The notes: generated by a model from the letters alone, not told the origin. DNA of 64,000 nucleotides from Pseudomonas sp. Gutcm_11s (GCF_028649395.1 NZ_JAQSUW010000013.1:147373-211372); one strand, 5' to 3'. Positions 16,726-29,809 are shown, numbered from the stretch's first letter. A program made the numbers and translations.

Positions 16726-18654
16726 TTACTGGTCGTCGAAGAAACGCTCGTGCCAGTCCACCAGCGGCTGCGGTGCGCCGAGTTTCTGGCCGTAGATCAC
16801 CGAGTAGGACAGCACGTTCTGCACGTACTGGCGGGTCTCGTCGAACGGGATGTTCTCCACCCACACGTCGAAGGCCAGGTGGTCGGCGCCTTTCAGCCAC
16901 TGGCGCACGCGCCCCGGGCCGGCGTTGTAGGCGGCGGAGGCGAGCACGCGGTTGCCGTTGAACTGGCCATGTACTTGGCTGAGGTAGGCGGCGCCGAGCT
17001 GGATGTTCTTCTCTGGCACCAGCGCCTGCTTGGGGTCGGCCAGGGGAATGCCGAACTTGCGCGCGGTTTCCTTGGCGGTGCCCGGCATCAGCTGCATCAG
17101 GCCCATGGCGCCGACCGGCGAGCGGGCGTCGGCCATGAAGGCGCTTTCCTGGCGGGTGATGGCGAACACCCAGCTGGAATGCAGGCCGCGGGCCTTGGCC
17201 TGGGTGGTCAGGTTGGAGCGGTAGGCCATCGGGAAGCGGATATCCAGGTCGTCCCAGTACTTGGCCTGGCTGATGGTGCGGATGGCCGGGAAGTACCACT
17301 GCTTGTCGTAGGCCAGCTTGGCCTGGGCCACCAGCTCGTCGCGGCTGAACAGGCGGCTGACGTGGTACCACTCGCGGCGGCCGTCGACGATCTGCCCGCG
17401 GTCGTGGAATTCCAGGGCACGGCGGATGCCGGCAGTGTTGCGCACCTTCTGCATCAGCTGCGGGTCGATGGCCATCGGCCGGTTGTTCAGGCTGTAGGGC
17501 ACCTGGATGCGGTCGGCGGCGAGGAAGCCGTAGAAGTCACGCTCCTCGGCCAGCGGCTTGTACAGCGCCAGGGCCTGCTGGTCCTGCGGCTTGGCCAGCT
17601 GCAGGCTGCGTGCATGCCAGTAGCGCCAACGGCTGGTGGTGGCGAGGTCCGCCGGCATGCGGCTGGTCAGCTGGTATGCCTCGTCCCAGCGGCCGTGGCG
17701 CAGCAGCAGGCGCGCGCGCCACTCGGACACGGTGTTGTCACGCAGCTCGGGGTCGTACTGGGCCATGACCTGCAGGGCGCGGATGTCGAAGCGGCGCGCC
17801 AGGGTCAGGCCGACTTCGCGGGCGATGGCGACCTTCTCCTCGGCGGAGAAGGGCAGCTTGGCGGCGTAGACATCGAGCAGGCCGATGGCCTTCTCCGGGT
17901 CCTGGCGCGCCAGGCGGCGCAGGCCGAGGCCGGCGGCGTCGGCCATGTGCCGGTCGGCCGGGGTGAAGCGCGCGGTCTGGCTCATCATCTGCGGCTTCTG
18001 TGCGGCGTCCAGCATCAGCTGGCCCTGCTTGCCGAGATTCGGCAGGCCTTTGACCAGGTAGCTGGCCAGCCCGTAGTTGCGGGCCTCGGCGGCCAGCTTG
18101 GCGCGCTGCCAGCGGCGCTCTTCGGTCATCTGGCCATCGGCGCGCCAGGTGCCGAACAGGGTGTCGCAGGCTTCTGGCTGGGACTTGCCGACCAGCCAGA
18201 GTTTCTCGGAAGCGGCGCGCGCTTCGACCTGCATGCCCTGCTTGTACAGGTACTGGCCGTAGAGGCAGTCCAGCTCGGTGAAGTTGAGGCTGGGGTCGTA
18301 GTACTTGGCAAAGGTCTGCCACTCGCCGCGCTCGGTCAGCCAGCGCAGCCAGCGCAGCTTCATCCAGCCGGCCTGGGGCAGGTCGCCGTGTTCGGTGAGG
18401 AAGGCCTCGATCTCGTCGTTGCTGGCCCACTTCAGGCGTGCGGTCAGCTCGTCATAGGCCAGGTATGGCTCCAGCGGGTAATCGCGCAGGGCATTGGCGT
18501 AGCGCAGGTACGGGCCCTTGTCGCCGTTGGCCAGGGCGCGTTTGGCCTCGTCGTACATCTGCCGTTGCTGGGCCAGGTTGGCGGCCTGGGCACTGGCGAG
18601 GCCGAGGGAGCAGGAAAGAAGTGCGGAAAGCAGGCAGAACAGAGGGCGGCGCAT
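16726..18654 (-). CDS. slt: Soluble lytic murein transglycosylase Slt
   Basis: The 642-residue protein is a periplasmic enzyme that cleaves peptidoglycan to 1,6-anhydro-muropeptides. A signal peptide covers about 1-25. A long alpha-superhelical U/L region follows, and the SLT domain near the C-terminus contains the catalytic Glu503 in ITRQESAFMADARSPVGA, then GLMQLMPGTA and an AYNAGPGRVRQW motif. Its products feed NagZ, encoded later in the window. The start at 18654 places the signal peptide properly; five extra codons upstream are open. Confidence 0.94.
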   Translation of the reverse strand: MRRPLFCLLSALLSCSLGLASAQAANLAQQRQMYDEAKRALANGDKGPYLRYANALRDYPLEPYLAYDELTARLKWASNDEIEAFLTEHGDLPQAGWMKLRWLRWLTERGEWQTFAKYYDPSLNFTELDCLYGQYLYKQGMQVEARAASEKLWLVGKSQPEACDTLFGTWRADGQMTEERRWQRAKLAAEARNYGLASYLVKGLPNLGKQGQLMLDAAQKPQMMSQTARFTPADRHMADAAGLGLRRLARQDPEKAIGLLDVYAAKLPFSAEEKVAIAREVGLTLARRFDIRALQVMAQYDPELRDNTVSEWRARLLLRHGRWDEAYQLTSRMPADLATTSRWRYWHARSLQLAKPQDQQALALYKPLAEERDFYGFLAADRIQVPYSLNNRPMAIDPQLMQKVRNTAGIRRALEFHDRGQIVDGRREWYHVSRLFSRDELVAQAKLAYDKQWYFPAIRTISQAKYWDDLDIRFPMAYRSNLTTQAKARGLHSSWVFAITRQESAFMADARSPVGAMGLMQLMPGTAKETARKFGIPLADPKQALVPEKNIQLGAAYLSQVHGQFNGNRVLASAAYNAGPGRVRQWLKGADHLAFDVWVENIPFDETRQYVQNVLSYSVIYGQKLGAPQPLVDWHERFFDDQ

Positions 18655-18803
18655 GACACATCCGAGCAAAGGGGACGAAATGAAGCGTGCGCCTAGCTTA
18701 GCCTGAGTGGGTGGGGGAATGGCACCTGCAGGTGTGGCAACGTGCCGGCATCGGGGGCGTTCAAGTCGGTTAGAATGCGCGCCTGTTCACGAAGGTGGTA
18801 GTC

Positions 18804-20717
<1,914 letters not shown>

Positions 20718-20737
20718 AGAGCCTGCCGGAGACATGC

Positions 20738-21424
20738 ATGGCGATTGAGTACCGCATCACCCTGGATGACAACCATCAGTTCAGCTACAGGATAGAGCTG
20801 GACCGTCAATACGATCCCCAGGGTGCCGAGGCGACGCCGAAGTGGACGCGCCTCGAACACAATCAGTGCAGCAACTGCCCACTGAAGAAAGAGCAGTTCA
20901 GCCGCTGCCCGGCAGCGGTCGACCTGCATCGGGTCATCGAGGATTTCCACGGCCTGCCGGCGATCAAGAAGGCCCAGGTCTGGGTGCGCACGCCTGAGCG
21001 TGAGTACAACAAGCAGGTAGGGCTGGACGAGGGGCTGCGCTCGCTGCTCGGCGTGATCATGGCCACCAGCGCCTGCCCAGTGCTGGGACGCCTGCGGCCG
21101 ATGGCGCATAACCACCTGCCGTTCGCCAGCAGCCAGGAATTCATCCTGCGTACCATCTCGCTGTACCTGACACGGCAGTACTTCAATTACCGCGAAGGGC
21201 GTCGTGCCGACTGGGACCTGAAGGGGCTGGTCAAGCAGTTCCAGCAGCTGCAGCTGGTCAACCAGGCGTTCTGGCAGCGCATCCTCGATGTCTGCGAGGG
21301 TGATTCCAACCTCAAGGCCTTCCTGACCTTCTTCTCCATGTCGTCGAGCCTGACGGTGTCGATGGAGACCCAGCTGCAGAAGATTCGCCCGCTGGTGATG
21401 AGCGCGGGCGACTCTCAGGAATAA
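20738..21424 (+). CDS. Conserved protein with a four-cysteine cluster, downstream of uup
   Basis: The 228-residue soluble protein is not assigned to a named family here. Residues 44-57 contain C-S-N-C-P then R-C-P, and a fourth Cys is in SACP at 113, followed by histidines (AHNHLP at 123-128). This pattern could bind zinc or an iron-sulfur cluster. The C-terminal half is helical and rich in Gln and Leu. GGAG lies before the ATG. It probably shares a transcript with uup and ends at the terminator at 21430. Confidence 0.75.
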   Translation: MAIEYRITLDDNHQFSYRIELDRQYDPQGAEATPKWTRLEHNQCSNCPLKKEQFSRCPAAVDLHRVIEDFHGLPAIKKAQVWVRTPEREYNKQVGLDEGLRSLLGVIMATSACPVLGRLRPMAHNHLPFASSQEFILRTISLYLTRQYFNYREGRRADWDLKGLVKQFQQLQLVNQAFWQRILDVCEGDSNLKAFLTFFSMSSSLTVSMETQLQKIRPLVMSAGDSQE

Positions 21425-21429
21425 ATGAC

Positions 21430-21456
21430 GAGGCCCGTGACGGGCCTCCGTTTTTT
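21430..21456. terminator. Terminator after the uup pair, overlapping the usp stop codon
   Basis: GAGGCCCG pairs with CGGGCCTC around TGA and is followed by CG and six T. The stop codon of the convergent universal stress protein gene (TAA on the minus strand, 21455-21457) falls inside the T-run. Confidence 0.88.
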
Positions 21457-21898
21457 AGTCCTTGGGTTTCTTCAGGCGCACGGCCAGTACGTCGCACGGC
21501 GCGCCGTGCAATACGTCATTGGCGGTGGAGCCGAGCAGCAGCGCCAGACCGTGACGGCCGTGACTGCCGACCACGATCAGATCGCAGCCCTGTTCCTCGG
21601 CCAGGCGATGCAGCTCCTGGCGCGGTTGCCCGTAGGCCAGACAGCGTTGTTCCTCGCCAAGCTGCGGATAACGGCCGGCGAAGCTCTGCAGGCGCTCGCG
21701 GGCCTGGTCGAACTGCTGCTGCTGCAGCAGTGACAGGTCCATCGGAACGTCTCCGCCGAAGGCCATCGCCATGGGCTCGACGATGTGTACCAGCGATACC
21801 GTGGCCTCGTTGCGGGCGACGATGCCCAGGGCGCGCTCGACGACGGGGTGACACTCGTCGGTCAGGTCCACGGCAATCAGGATGTGCTTGTAGGACAT
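21455..21898 (-). CDS. Universal stress protein (UspA family)
   Basis: The 147-residue protein has the single-domain UspA fold: N-terminal strand MSYKHILIAVDLTDE and the ATP-binding signature G-S-H-G-R-H-G followed nine residues later by GST (about 111-125). This makes it a nucleotide-binding type like MJ0577. The start at 21898 follows GGAGGAGA. Such proteins act in stress survival and anaerobic persistence; the specific role cannot be read from sequence. Confidence 0.9.
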   Translation of the reverse strand: MSYKHILIAVDLTDECHPVVERALGIVARNEATVSLVHIVEPMAMAFGGDVPMDLSLLQQQQFDQARERLQSFAGRYPQLGEEQRCLAYGQPRQELHRLAEEQGCDLIVVGSHGRHGLALLLGSTANDVLHGAPCDVLAVRLKKPKD

Positions 21899-21981
21899 CT
21901 GAGTCTCCTCCACTGAGTAAGCATGTTTGCAGTATGGTGCTGCTCCCTTCATAACACAGGCTTTCCTGGTAAGTGATAGAT

Positions 21982-22419
21982 ATGACCTGGTGGATCGTGC
22001 TTCTGCTCATTGGTGCTGCGCTCAGCCCGCTGGTCTGGCTGCGTCCTTCGCCGCGCCAGCGCGGGCAGATGGAGTTGCGCCTGGCGGCGCGGCGCCTGGG
22101 GCTCGGCATGCAACTGGGGCAGCAGCAGTGGCCGCACTGGCTGCCGGAACATCCGCCCGAGCGTTGTGCTCAATATCATCGTGGCCGTCGCAGCGGACGC
22201 AGTGACAGCTGGAGCTACTGGCAGGTCGCGCCGGGGCAGTGGTGCAACCAGTGGCGCGAGCCCTGTGTCGATGCGGTCCTGTTGCCACTCCTGGAAGGTC
22301 TGCCCAAGGACGTCTACAAGGTCGAGGCCGGCGCGCAGATGGTGTCCCTGTATTGGGGTGAGCGCGGCGGTGAGGCCGAGTTGCAGAGGGTCGCTGCGCT
22401 GCTGGCGGCGGTGGCCTGA
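21982..22419 (+). CDS. Hypothetical membrane-anchored protein
   Basis: The 145-residue protein starts with one hydrophobic segment (TWWIVLLLIGAALSPLVWL, about 2-20) that would anchor it in the inner membrane, followed by a basic stretch and a soluble domain rich in Trp (SYWQVAPGQWCNQWREP). I do not recognise a domain. The ATG at 21982 is used; a GTG three codons earlier is possible and the ribosome site is weak. It lies divergent from the universal stress protein gene. Confidence 0.6.
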   Translation: MTWWIVLLLIGAALSPLVWLRPSPRQRGQMELRLAARRLGLGMQLGQQQWPHWLPEHPPERCAQYHRGRRSGRSDSWSYWQVAPGQWCNQWREPCVDAVLLPLLEGLPKDVYKVEAGAQMVSLYWGERGGEAELQRVAALLAAVA

Positions 22420-22547
22420 TCCAGTCGGTGAATGGCGCCTTCACTGTCGGCGGAATGGCTCTAGATCGGCCTTGGAACGGATTTCGTGGCTTTTTTGCTG
22501 CATGTGGTCATTCCGTGACGCAGCTATCGTTGTGGGCGCCTGCGACG

Positions 22548-22564
22548 GGCAATTGACAATTGCC
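22548..22564. promoter_or_regulatory. 17-base palindrome overlapping the putative fadB -35 box
   Basis: GGCAATTG (22548-22555) and CAATTGCC (22557-22564) are perfect complements around one base. They contain TTGACA (22553-22558); 17 bases on is GAATGT, a poor -10. The shape suggests a repressor or activator operator, regulator unknown. Confidence 0.55.
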
Positions 22565-22595
22565 GGGTTTTCACTGAATGTACGCCCACCCAAAT

Positions 22596-22609
22596 CAAAC
22601 GGGCGTATG
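22596..22609. promoter_or_regulatory. PsrA-like binding site before fadBA
   Basis: CAAAC-GGGC-GTATG matches the PsrA consensus (G/C)AAAC-N2-4-GTTT(G/C) with one mismatch, and lies just downstream of the predicted transcription start. PsrA is known to control the fadBA operon in P. aeruginosa, and psrA lies 9 kb away in this window. Confidence 0.55.
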
Positions 22610-22774
22610 AATTGAGCGTTTCTGCCCAGATGGCAGCGCCTTTACAGCCCGATTATCGCGTCGGCGGGTGTGTCGGATCGATTGGGACTATGCTCGACGG
22701 CTCTTGCCTAGAGCGGCCCCGGCCGGTTGGCTCCGATGTGTACAGTTCAGCTTCCATACCGTGGAGATCAGTTG

Positions 22775-24922
22775 ATGATTTACGAAGGTAAAGCCATCAC
22801 GGTTAAGGCTCTTGAGGGCGGCATCGTCGAATTGAATTTCGACCTCAAGGGTGAGTCCGTTAACAAGTTCAACCGTCTGACCCTGAGCGAGCTGCGCCAG
22901 TCGGTCGACGCCATCAAGGCCGACGGTTCGATCAAGGGCGTAATCGTCACCAGTGGCAAAGACGTGTTCATCGTCGGCGCCGACATCACCGAATTCGTCG
23001 ACAACTTCAAGCTGCCTGACGAAGAACTGGTTGCCGGCAACCTCGAAGCCAACAAGATCTTCAGTGATTTCGAAGACCTGGCCGTTCCGACCGTCATCGC
23101 CATCAACGGCATCGCCCTGGGCGGCGGTTTCGAGATGTGCCTGGCCGGTGACTTCCGTGTCGCCTCCGAGAGCGCCAAGATCGGCCTGCCAGAAGTCAAA
23201 CTGGGCATCTACCCGGGCTTCGGCGGCACCGTGCGCCTGCCGCGCGTGATCGGTACCGACAACGCCATCGAGTGGATCGCTTCCGGTAAGGAAAACAAAG
23301 CTGCCGACGCCCTGAAAGTAGGCGCCGTCGACGCTGTCGTCGCTCCTGCCAAGCTCAAGGAAGCCGCTCTGGACCTGGTCAAGCGCGCTATCTCTGGCGA
23401 GCTGGACTACAAGGCCAAGCGTCAGCCCAAGCTGGAAAAAATCAAGCTCAACGCCATCGAGCAGATGATGGCCTTCGAAACCGCCAAAGGTTTCGTTGCT
23501 GGCCAGGCCGGCCCGAACTACCCGGCTCCGGTTGAAGCCATCAAGACCATCCAGAAGGCCGCGAACTTCGGTCGCGACAAGGCTCTGGAAGTGGAAGCCA
23601 CTGGCTTCGTCAAGCTGGCCAAGACCTCCGTTGCCGAGAGCCTGATCGGTCTGTTCCTGAATGACCAGGAGCTGAAGAAGAAGGCCAAGCAGCACGACGA
23701 GATCGCACGCGACGTGAAACTGGCTGCCGTTCTGGGCGCCGGCATCATGGGTGGCGGTATCGCCTACCAGTCCGCCTCCAAAGGCACCCCGATCCTGATG
23801 AAGGATATCCGCGAAGAGGGTATCCAGCTGGGTCTGAGCGAGGCTTCCAAGCTGCTCGGCAAGCGCGTCGAGAAAGGCCGTCTGGCCCCGGCCAAGATGG
23901 CTGAAGCCCTCAACGCCATTCGCCCGACCATGTCCTACGGTGACTTCGGCAACGTCGACATCGTGGTCGAAGCCGTGGTCGAGAACCCGAAGGTCAAGCA
24001 GATCGTTCTGGCCGAAGTGGAAGGCGTGGTGCGTGAAGACGCCATCCTGGCCTCCAACACCTCGACCATCTCGATCAACCTGCTGGCCAAGGCCCTGAAG
24101 CGTCCGGAAAACTTCGTCGGCATGCACTTCTTCAACCCGGTGCACATGATGCCGCTGGTGGAAGTGATCCGTGGCGAGAAGTCCAGCGACGTAGCCGTTG
24201 CCACCACCGTGGCCTACGCCAAGAAGATGGGCAAGAACCCGATCGTGGTCAACGACTGCCCGGGCTTCCTGGTCAACCGCGTACTGTTCCCGTACTTCGG
24301 CGGATTCTCCAAGCTGCTGGAATTCGGTGTCGACTTCGTACGTATCGACAAGGTCATGGAGAAATTCGGCTGGCCCATGGGCCCGGCTTACCTCTCCGAC
24401 GTAGTCGGCATCGACACCGGCCACCACGGCCGTGACGTGATGGCTGAAGGCTTCCCGGATCGTATGGCCGTTGAAGGCAAGACCGCCGTCGACGTGATGT
24501 ACGACGCCGATCGCCTGGGCCAGAAGAACGGCAAGGGCTTCTACGCCTACGAGACCGACAAGCGCGGCAAGCCGAAGAAAGTCTCCGACCCGGTCGCCTA
24601 CGAGCTGCTGAAGTCCATCGTCAAAGAGCAGCGCGAGCTGACCGACGAAGACATCATCAACTTCATGATGATCCCGCTGTGCCTGGAAACCGTTCGTTGC
24701 CTGGAAGACGGCATCGTCGATACCGCAGCTGAGGCCGATATGGGCCTGATCTACGGCATCGGCTTCCCTCCCTTCCGCGGTGGTGCTCTGCGTTACATCG
24801 ATTCCATCGGTGTCGCCGAGTTCGTCGCCCTGGCCGACAAGTATGCCGACCTGGGCGGCCTGTACCACCCGACCGCCAAGCTTCGTGAAATGGCCGCCAA
24901 GGGCCAGAAGTTTTTCGGTTAA
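22775..24922 (+). CDS. fadB: Fatty acid oxidation complex alpha subunit FadB
   Basis: The 715-residue protein, exactly the usual length, combines enoyl-CoA hydratase/isomerase (N-terminal; [18 protein letters not shown] and the catalytic Glu in [15 protein letters not shown]) with L-3-hydroxyacyl-CoA dehydrogenase (NAD-binding [14 protein letters not shown] near 325, [14 protein letters not shown]). It forms an alpha2-beta2 complex with FadA for aerobic beta-oxidation. The start at 22775 follows GGAG. Codon use is more biased than in the neighbours, as expected for a well-expressed gene. Confidence 0.97.
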   Translation: MIYEGKAITVKALEGGIVELNFDLKGESVNKFNRLTLSELRQSVDAIKADGSIKGVIVTSGKDVFIVGADITEFVDNFKLPDEELVAGNLEANKIFSDFEDLAVPTVIAINGIALGGGFEMCLAGDFRVASESAKIGLPEVKLGIYPGFGGTVRLPRVIGTDNAIEWIASGKENKAADALKVGAVDAVVAPAKLKEAALDLVKRAISGELDYKAKRQPKLEKIKLNAIEQMMAFETAKGFVAGQAGPNYPAPVEAIKTIQKAANFGRDKALEVEATGFVKLAKTSVAESLIGLFLNDQELKKKAKQHDEIARDVKLAAVLGAGIMGGGIAYQSASKGTPILMKDIREEGIQLGLSEASKLLGKRVEKGRLAPAKMAEALNAIRPTMSYGDFGNVDIVVEAVVENPKVKQIVLAEVEGVVREDAILASNTSTISINLLAKALKRPENFVGMHFFNPVHMMPLVEVIRGEKSSDVAVATTVAYAKKMGKNPIVVNDCPGFLVNRVLFPYFGGFSKLLEFGVDFVRIDKVMEKFGWPMGPAYLSDVVGIDTGHHGRDVMAEGFPDRMAVEGKTAVDVMYDADRLGQKNGKGFYAYETDKRGKPKKVSDPVAYELLKSIVKEQRELTDEDIINFMMIPLCLETVRCLEDGIVDTAAEADMGLIYGIGFPPFRGGALRYIDSIGVAEFVALADKYADLGGLYHPTAKLREMAAKGQKFFG

Positions 24923-26128
<1,206 letters not shown>

Positions 26129-26146
26129 GCGTTCGCAGGTGTGAAG

Positions 26147-26177
26147 ACCGGGGCCTGGTGCCCCGGTTTTTGTTTTT
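26147..26177 (+). terminator. Terminator of fadBA
   Basis: ACCGGGGC pairs with GCCCCGGT around a five-base loop, followed by TTTTGTTTTT. The ribosome-binding site of the next gene begins only two bases after the T-tract. Confidence 0.88.
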
Positions 26178-26190
26178 CAGGAGAAATTTC

Positions 26191-26445
26191 ATGCAACTGC
26201 AACCCGGTCTCTACCGTCATTACAAGGGCCCGCAGTACCGTGTATTCGGCGCCGCGCGTCACTCGGAAACCGAGGGGTGGGTAGTGGTCTATCAGGCGCT
26301 CTACGGTGATTTCGGCCTGTGGGTGCGACCGCTGGAGATGTTCTGCGGCACGGTCGAACTGGACGGCGAGACGGTCCCACGCTTTGCTCTGATCGAGGCC
26401 GAACCGGCAGTGATCGGACAGGACGCTGCCGGGAATCGCGCTTGA
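26191..26445 (+). CDS. DUF1653 family small protein
   Basis: The 84-residue protein fits the DUF1653 family: GLYRHYKGPQYRVFGAARHSET, then VVYQALYGDFGLWVRPLEMF. These are small beta-rich soluble proteins of unknown function. AGGAGA lies seven bases before the ATG. The fadBA terminator abuts the ribosome-binding site, so the message needs read-through or a start inside fadA. Confidence 0.85.
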   Translation: MQLQPGLYRHYKGPQYRVFGAARHSETEGWVVVYQALYGDFGLWVRPLEMFCGTVELDGETVPRFALIEAEPAVIGQDAAGNRA

Positions 26446-26469
26446 CCGCGACTCGACAGCCACTATATA
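26442..26469 (+). promoter_or_regulatory. topA: Putative sigma-70 promoter of topA
   Basis: TTGACC (26442-26447), a 16-base spacer and TATATA (26464-26469) lie about 66 bases before the topA start. The -35 overlaps the stop codon of the DUF1653 gene. Confidence 0.65.
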
Positions 26470-26535
26470 TAGCGGTGCCTTGATAGGCTCCCGCCTCTTA
26501 TTCTTCCTTTTTTGTTTTCAGGAATTCTCCAATCC

Positions 26536-29145
26536 ATGGGCAAATCGCTGGTCATCGTGGAATCCCCGGCCAAGGCCAAGACCATCAACAAGTACCTGGG
26601 CAACCAGTTCGTGGTGAAGTCGAGCATCGGCCATATTCGTGACCTGCCCACCAGCGGTTCCGCCAGCGCCAACAAGGAGCCGGCCAAGCGCGGCAAGGCT
26701 GCGGCCGCCGAGGCGCCTGCCCTGTCGCCGAAGGAGAAAGCCAAGCGCCAGCTGTTCTCGCGCATGGGTGTCGACCCCGAGCACGGCTGGAAGGCCAAGT
26801 ACGAGATCCTTCCCGGTAAGGAGAAGGTGATCGAGGAACTGCGCCGCCTGGCCAAGGATGCCGACACCATCTATCTCGCAACCGACTTGGACCGTGAAGG
26901 GGAGGCCATCGCCTGGCACCTGCGCGAGGCTATCGGTGGCGATGACAGCCGCTACAAGCGCGTGGTGTTCAACGAAATCACCAAGAAGGCCATCCAGGAG
27001 GCCTTCTCCCAGCCGGGCGAGCTGGACATCAATCGCGTCAACGCGCAGCAGGCGCGCCGCTTCCTTGATCGCGTGGTGGGCTACATGGTCTCGCCGCTGC
27101 TGTGGGCCAAGATCGCCCGCGGCCTGTCCGCCGGCCGTGTGCAGTCGGTAGCGGTGAAGCTGGTGGTGGCGCGCGAGAAGGAAATCCGTGCCTTCGTTCC
27201 GGAAGAGTACTGGGAAGTGCATGCCGACCTAGGCAGCGCCAAGGGCGACAAGGTGCGCTTCGAGGTCACCCGCGAGAACGGCGAGGCCTTCAAGCCGCTC
27301 AATGAAGCCCAGGCCATGGCTGCCCTGGCCAAGCTCAAGGCGTCGAGCTACAGCGTGGTCAAGCGCGAGGACAAACCGACCTCGAGCAAGCCTTCCGCGC
27401 CGTTCATTACCTCCACACTGCAGCAGGCGGCGAGCAACCGCCTCGGCTTCGGTGTGAAGAAGACCATGATGATGGCCCAGCGTCTCTACGAGGCTGGCTA
27501 CATCACCTATATGCGTACCGACTCGACCAACCTGTCGGCCGACGCCATCGACATGGTGCGCGGCTTCATCGACAGCGAGTTCGGCAAGAAGTACCTGCCG
27601 GCCAAGCCGAACTCCTATTCGAGCAAGGAGGGTGCCCAGGAGGCGCACGAGGCGATCCGCCCGTCCGACGTCAATCTGCGCCCGACCCAGCTGTCCGGCA
27701 TGGAGCGCGACGCGGAGCGCCTGTACGAGTTGATCTGGCGCCAGTTCGTGGCCTGCCAGATGCCGCCGGCCGAATACCTGTCCACCAGCGTTAGCGTCAA
27801 GGCCAGCGAGTTCGAGCTGCGAGCCAAGGGCCGCATCCTCAAGTTCGACGGTTACACCCGCGTGCTGCCGCAACAGAGCAAGCCGGGCGAGGATGATGTG
27901 CTGCCGGAGATGAAAGAGGGTGAAGCGCTCAAGCTGCTGCAGCTCGACCCCAGCCAGCACTTCACCAAGCCGCCGGCGCGCTTCTCCGAGGCCAGCCTGG
28001 TCAAGGAGCTGGAAAAGCGTGGTATAGGCCGTCCGTCCACCTATGCGGCGATCATCTCGACCATCCAGGAGCGCGGATACGTCACCGTACACAACCGCCG
28101 TTTCTACGCCGAGAAGATGGGCGACATCGTCACCGAGCGCCTCGACGAGAGTTTCTCCAACCTGATGGACTACGGCTTCACCGCCGCCATGGAAGAGCGC
28201 CTAGACGACGTGGCTCAGGGCGAGCGTGACTGGAAGCACCTGCTCGACGAATTCTACGGTGACTTCAAGAAGAAGCTGGAAGTGGCCGAGGTGGCGGACA
28301 AGGGCATGCGTGCCAACCAGCCGACACCTACCGACATCGCCTGCCGCGATTGCGGCCGACACATGATGATCCGTACTGCGTCCACCGGTGTGTTCCTCGG
28401 TTGCTCCGGCTATGCGCTGCCGCCGAAGGAGCGCTGCAAGGCCACCCTCAACCTGATCCCGGGCGACGAGATCGCCGCGGACGACGAGGGTGAGTCCGAG
28501 TCCCGCGTACTGCGCAACAAGCATCGTTGCCCGATCTGCAGCACGGCGATGGACGCCTACCTGCTGGACGAAACCCGCAAGCTGCATATCTGTGGCAACA
28601 ACCCGGATTGCGCGGGCTACGAGATCGAGCAGGGCCAGTATCGCATCAAGGGTTATGAAGGTCCGAGCCTGGAGTGCGACAAGTGCGGCAGCGAGATGCA
28701 GCTGAAGACCGGCCGCTTCGGCAAGTTCTTCGGTTGTACCAATCCTGCGTGCAAGAACACTCGCAAACTGCTGAAGAGCGGTGAGGCCGCGCCGCCCAAG
28801 ATGGATGCGGTGAAGATGCCGGAGCTCAAGTGCGAGAAGGTCGATGACACCTACGTACTGCGTGATGGCGCCTCGGGCCTGTTCCTGGCCGCCAGCGGCT
28901 TCCCCAAGAACCGCGAGACCCGCGCGCCGCTGGTGCTGGAGCTGATCCCGCACAAGGACGAGATCGATCCCAAGTACCACTTCTTGCTGGAAGCGCCGAA
29001 GAAAGATCCGGAAGGCCGCCCAGCGGTGATCCGCTTCAGCCGCAAGACCAAGGAGCAGTATGTGCAGAGCGAGGTGGACGGCAAGCCCACCGGCTGGCGC
29101 GCCTTCTTCGATGGCGGCAAGTGGAAGGTAGAAGACAAGCGCTGA
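26536..29145 (+). CDS. topA: DNA topoisomerase I
   Basis: The 869-residue type IA topoisomerase relaxes negative supercoils. The Toprim domain starts with [16 protein letters not shown] and has the metal motif DLDRE at 117-121. The catalytic tyrosine is Tyr325 in [14 protein letters not shown]. The C-terminal third has three four-Cys zinc ribbons (C-x2-C pairs in ACRDCGR, CPICST, CDKCGS) and a further zinc-free ribbon region to the end. Length agrees with Pseudomonas TopA. The start at 26536 matches the family; an earlier in-frame start has no support. Confidence 0.97.
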   Translation: MGKSLVIVESPAKAKTINKYLGNQFVVKSSIGHIRDLPTSGSASANKEPAKRGKAAAAEAPALSPKEKAKRQLFSRMGVDPEHGWKAKYEILPGKEKVIEELRRLAKDADTIYLATDLDREGEAIAWHLREAIGGDDSRYKRVVFNEITKKAIQEAFSQPGELDINRVNAQQARRFLDRVVGYMVSPLLWAKIARGLSAGRVQSVAVKLVVAREKEIRAFVPEEYWEVHADLGSAKGDKVRFEVTRENGEAFKPLNEAQAMAALAKLKASSYSVVKREDKPTSSKPSAPFITSTLQQAASNRLGFGVKKTMMMAQRLYEAGYITYMRTDSTNLSADAIDMVRGFIDSEFGKKYLPAKPNSYSSKEGAQEAHEAIRPSDVNLRPTQLSGMERDAERLYELIWRQFVACQMPPAEYLSTSVSVKASEFELRAKGRILKFDGYTRVLPQQSKPGEDDVLPEMKEGEALKLLQLDPSQHFTKPPARFSEASLVKELEKRGIGRPSTYAAIISTIQERGYVTVHNRRFYAEKMGDIVTERLDESFSNLMDYGFTAAMEERLDDVAQGERDWKHLLDEFYGDFKKKLEVAEVADKGMRANQPTPTDIACRDCGRHMMIRTASTGVFLGCSGYALPPKERCKATLNLIPGDEIAADDEGESESRVLRNKHRCPICSTAMDAYLLDETRKLHICGNNPDCAGYEIEQGQYRIKGYEGPSLECDKCGSEMQLKTGRFGKFFGCTNPACKNTRKLLKSGEAAPPKMDAVKMPELKCEKVDDTYVLRDGASGLFLAASGFPKNRETRAPLVLELIPHKDEIDPKYHFLLEAPKKDPEGRPAVIRFSRKTKEQYVQSEVDGKPTGWRAFFDGGKWKVEDKR

Positions 29146-29220
29146 TTGCGCAGGCCGCACCTCGGCTATGAGGTGCGGCGTCCTCCCTCAGTAATCTGCA
29201 AGCGGCTGCGAGGCATTGTC

Positions 29221-29739
29221 ATGGCCCAAGAACTCTATACCCGCACCAACCAGAAGATCTTCTTCGCCGGCCTGGCTCTGGAGAGCCTGCGCAAGGCGGA
29301 GGCTGGTGAGGCGATGAATGCCCAGGCGTTGATGCAATCCGAGCGCGAGGCGGTACTGTTCCATCTCTATGGCGCGGTGCTGGGCCTGTGTCACGAGGTC
29401 GCCGGCTACTACAAGCTGGCGGAAGCGGGCGCGCCGCGGGTCGAGCTGCTGCTCAATCAGGCGGTACTGCAGGCGTCGCCGACTCCCGAACTGGCCGAGT
29501 TGATGGAAATTGCTCAGCAGTCGGAGAGCTGGCTGGCGCAACTGTTGGCAGCCCATGCGCAGCTATTCCAGCCACCGCAGGCGCCTAAGGCCGCCAAGGT
29601 TGATCCTACTCTGCCGCTGATCAGTGCAGTCAGTGTCGAGGAGGAGCCGCAGCCTCTGCAGTACGCGGAGCTGGAGAGCTGGCGTCAGCAACTCAAGCAA
29701 CTGGTATTGCGTTACCGCGAGTCGCTCAGCGAGTGCTGA
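29221..29739 (+). CDS. DUF6586-like conserved protein
   Basis: The 172-residue protein is helical, with no signal peptide or membrane segment. It starts MAQELYTRTNQKIFFAGL and has a Pro/Lys linker near 118-130. Homologues sit downstream of topA in other Pseudomonas. I do not recognise a catalytic motif. The start is the ATG at 29221, preceded by GAGG, 75 bases after topA. Confidence 0.75.
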   Translation: MAQELYTRTNQKIFFAGLALESLRKAEAGEAMNAQALMQSEREAVLFHLYGAVLGLCHEVAGYYKLAEAGAPRVELLLNQAVLQASPTPELAELMEIAQQSESWLAQLLAAHAQLFQPPQAPKAAKVDPTLPLISAVSVEEEPQPLQYAELESWRQQLKQLVLRYRESLSEC

Positions 29740-29809
29740 TTGGTTAGCCAGGCTAGGGCGCGAACGCCATGGCTGTTACACTGGCTGCCTGCTAGGAGAC
29801 CTATCCATC

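Larger units (their letters stand above)
22420..22774. other. Regulatory region upstream of fadB
   Basis: This 355-base gap carries the fadBA control region: a palindrome over a TTGACA box, a weak -10 and a PsrA-like site (listed separately). About 165 bases lie between that site and the fadB start, so a leader of about 185 nt is predicted. No small gene is supported. Confidence 0.6.

Noticed and set aside
18771..18776. TAGAAT as the -10 of a uup promoter
   Set aside because: No -35 with a fair match lies 16 to 18 bases upstream, so the box alone is not enough.
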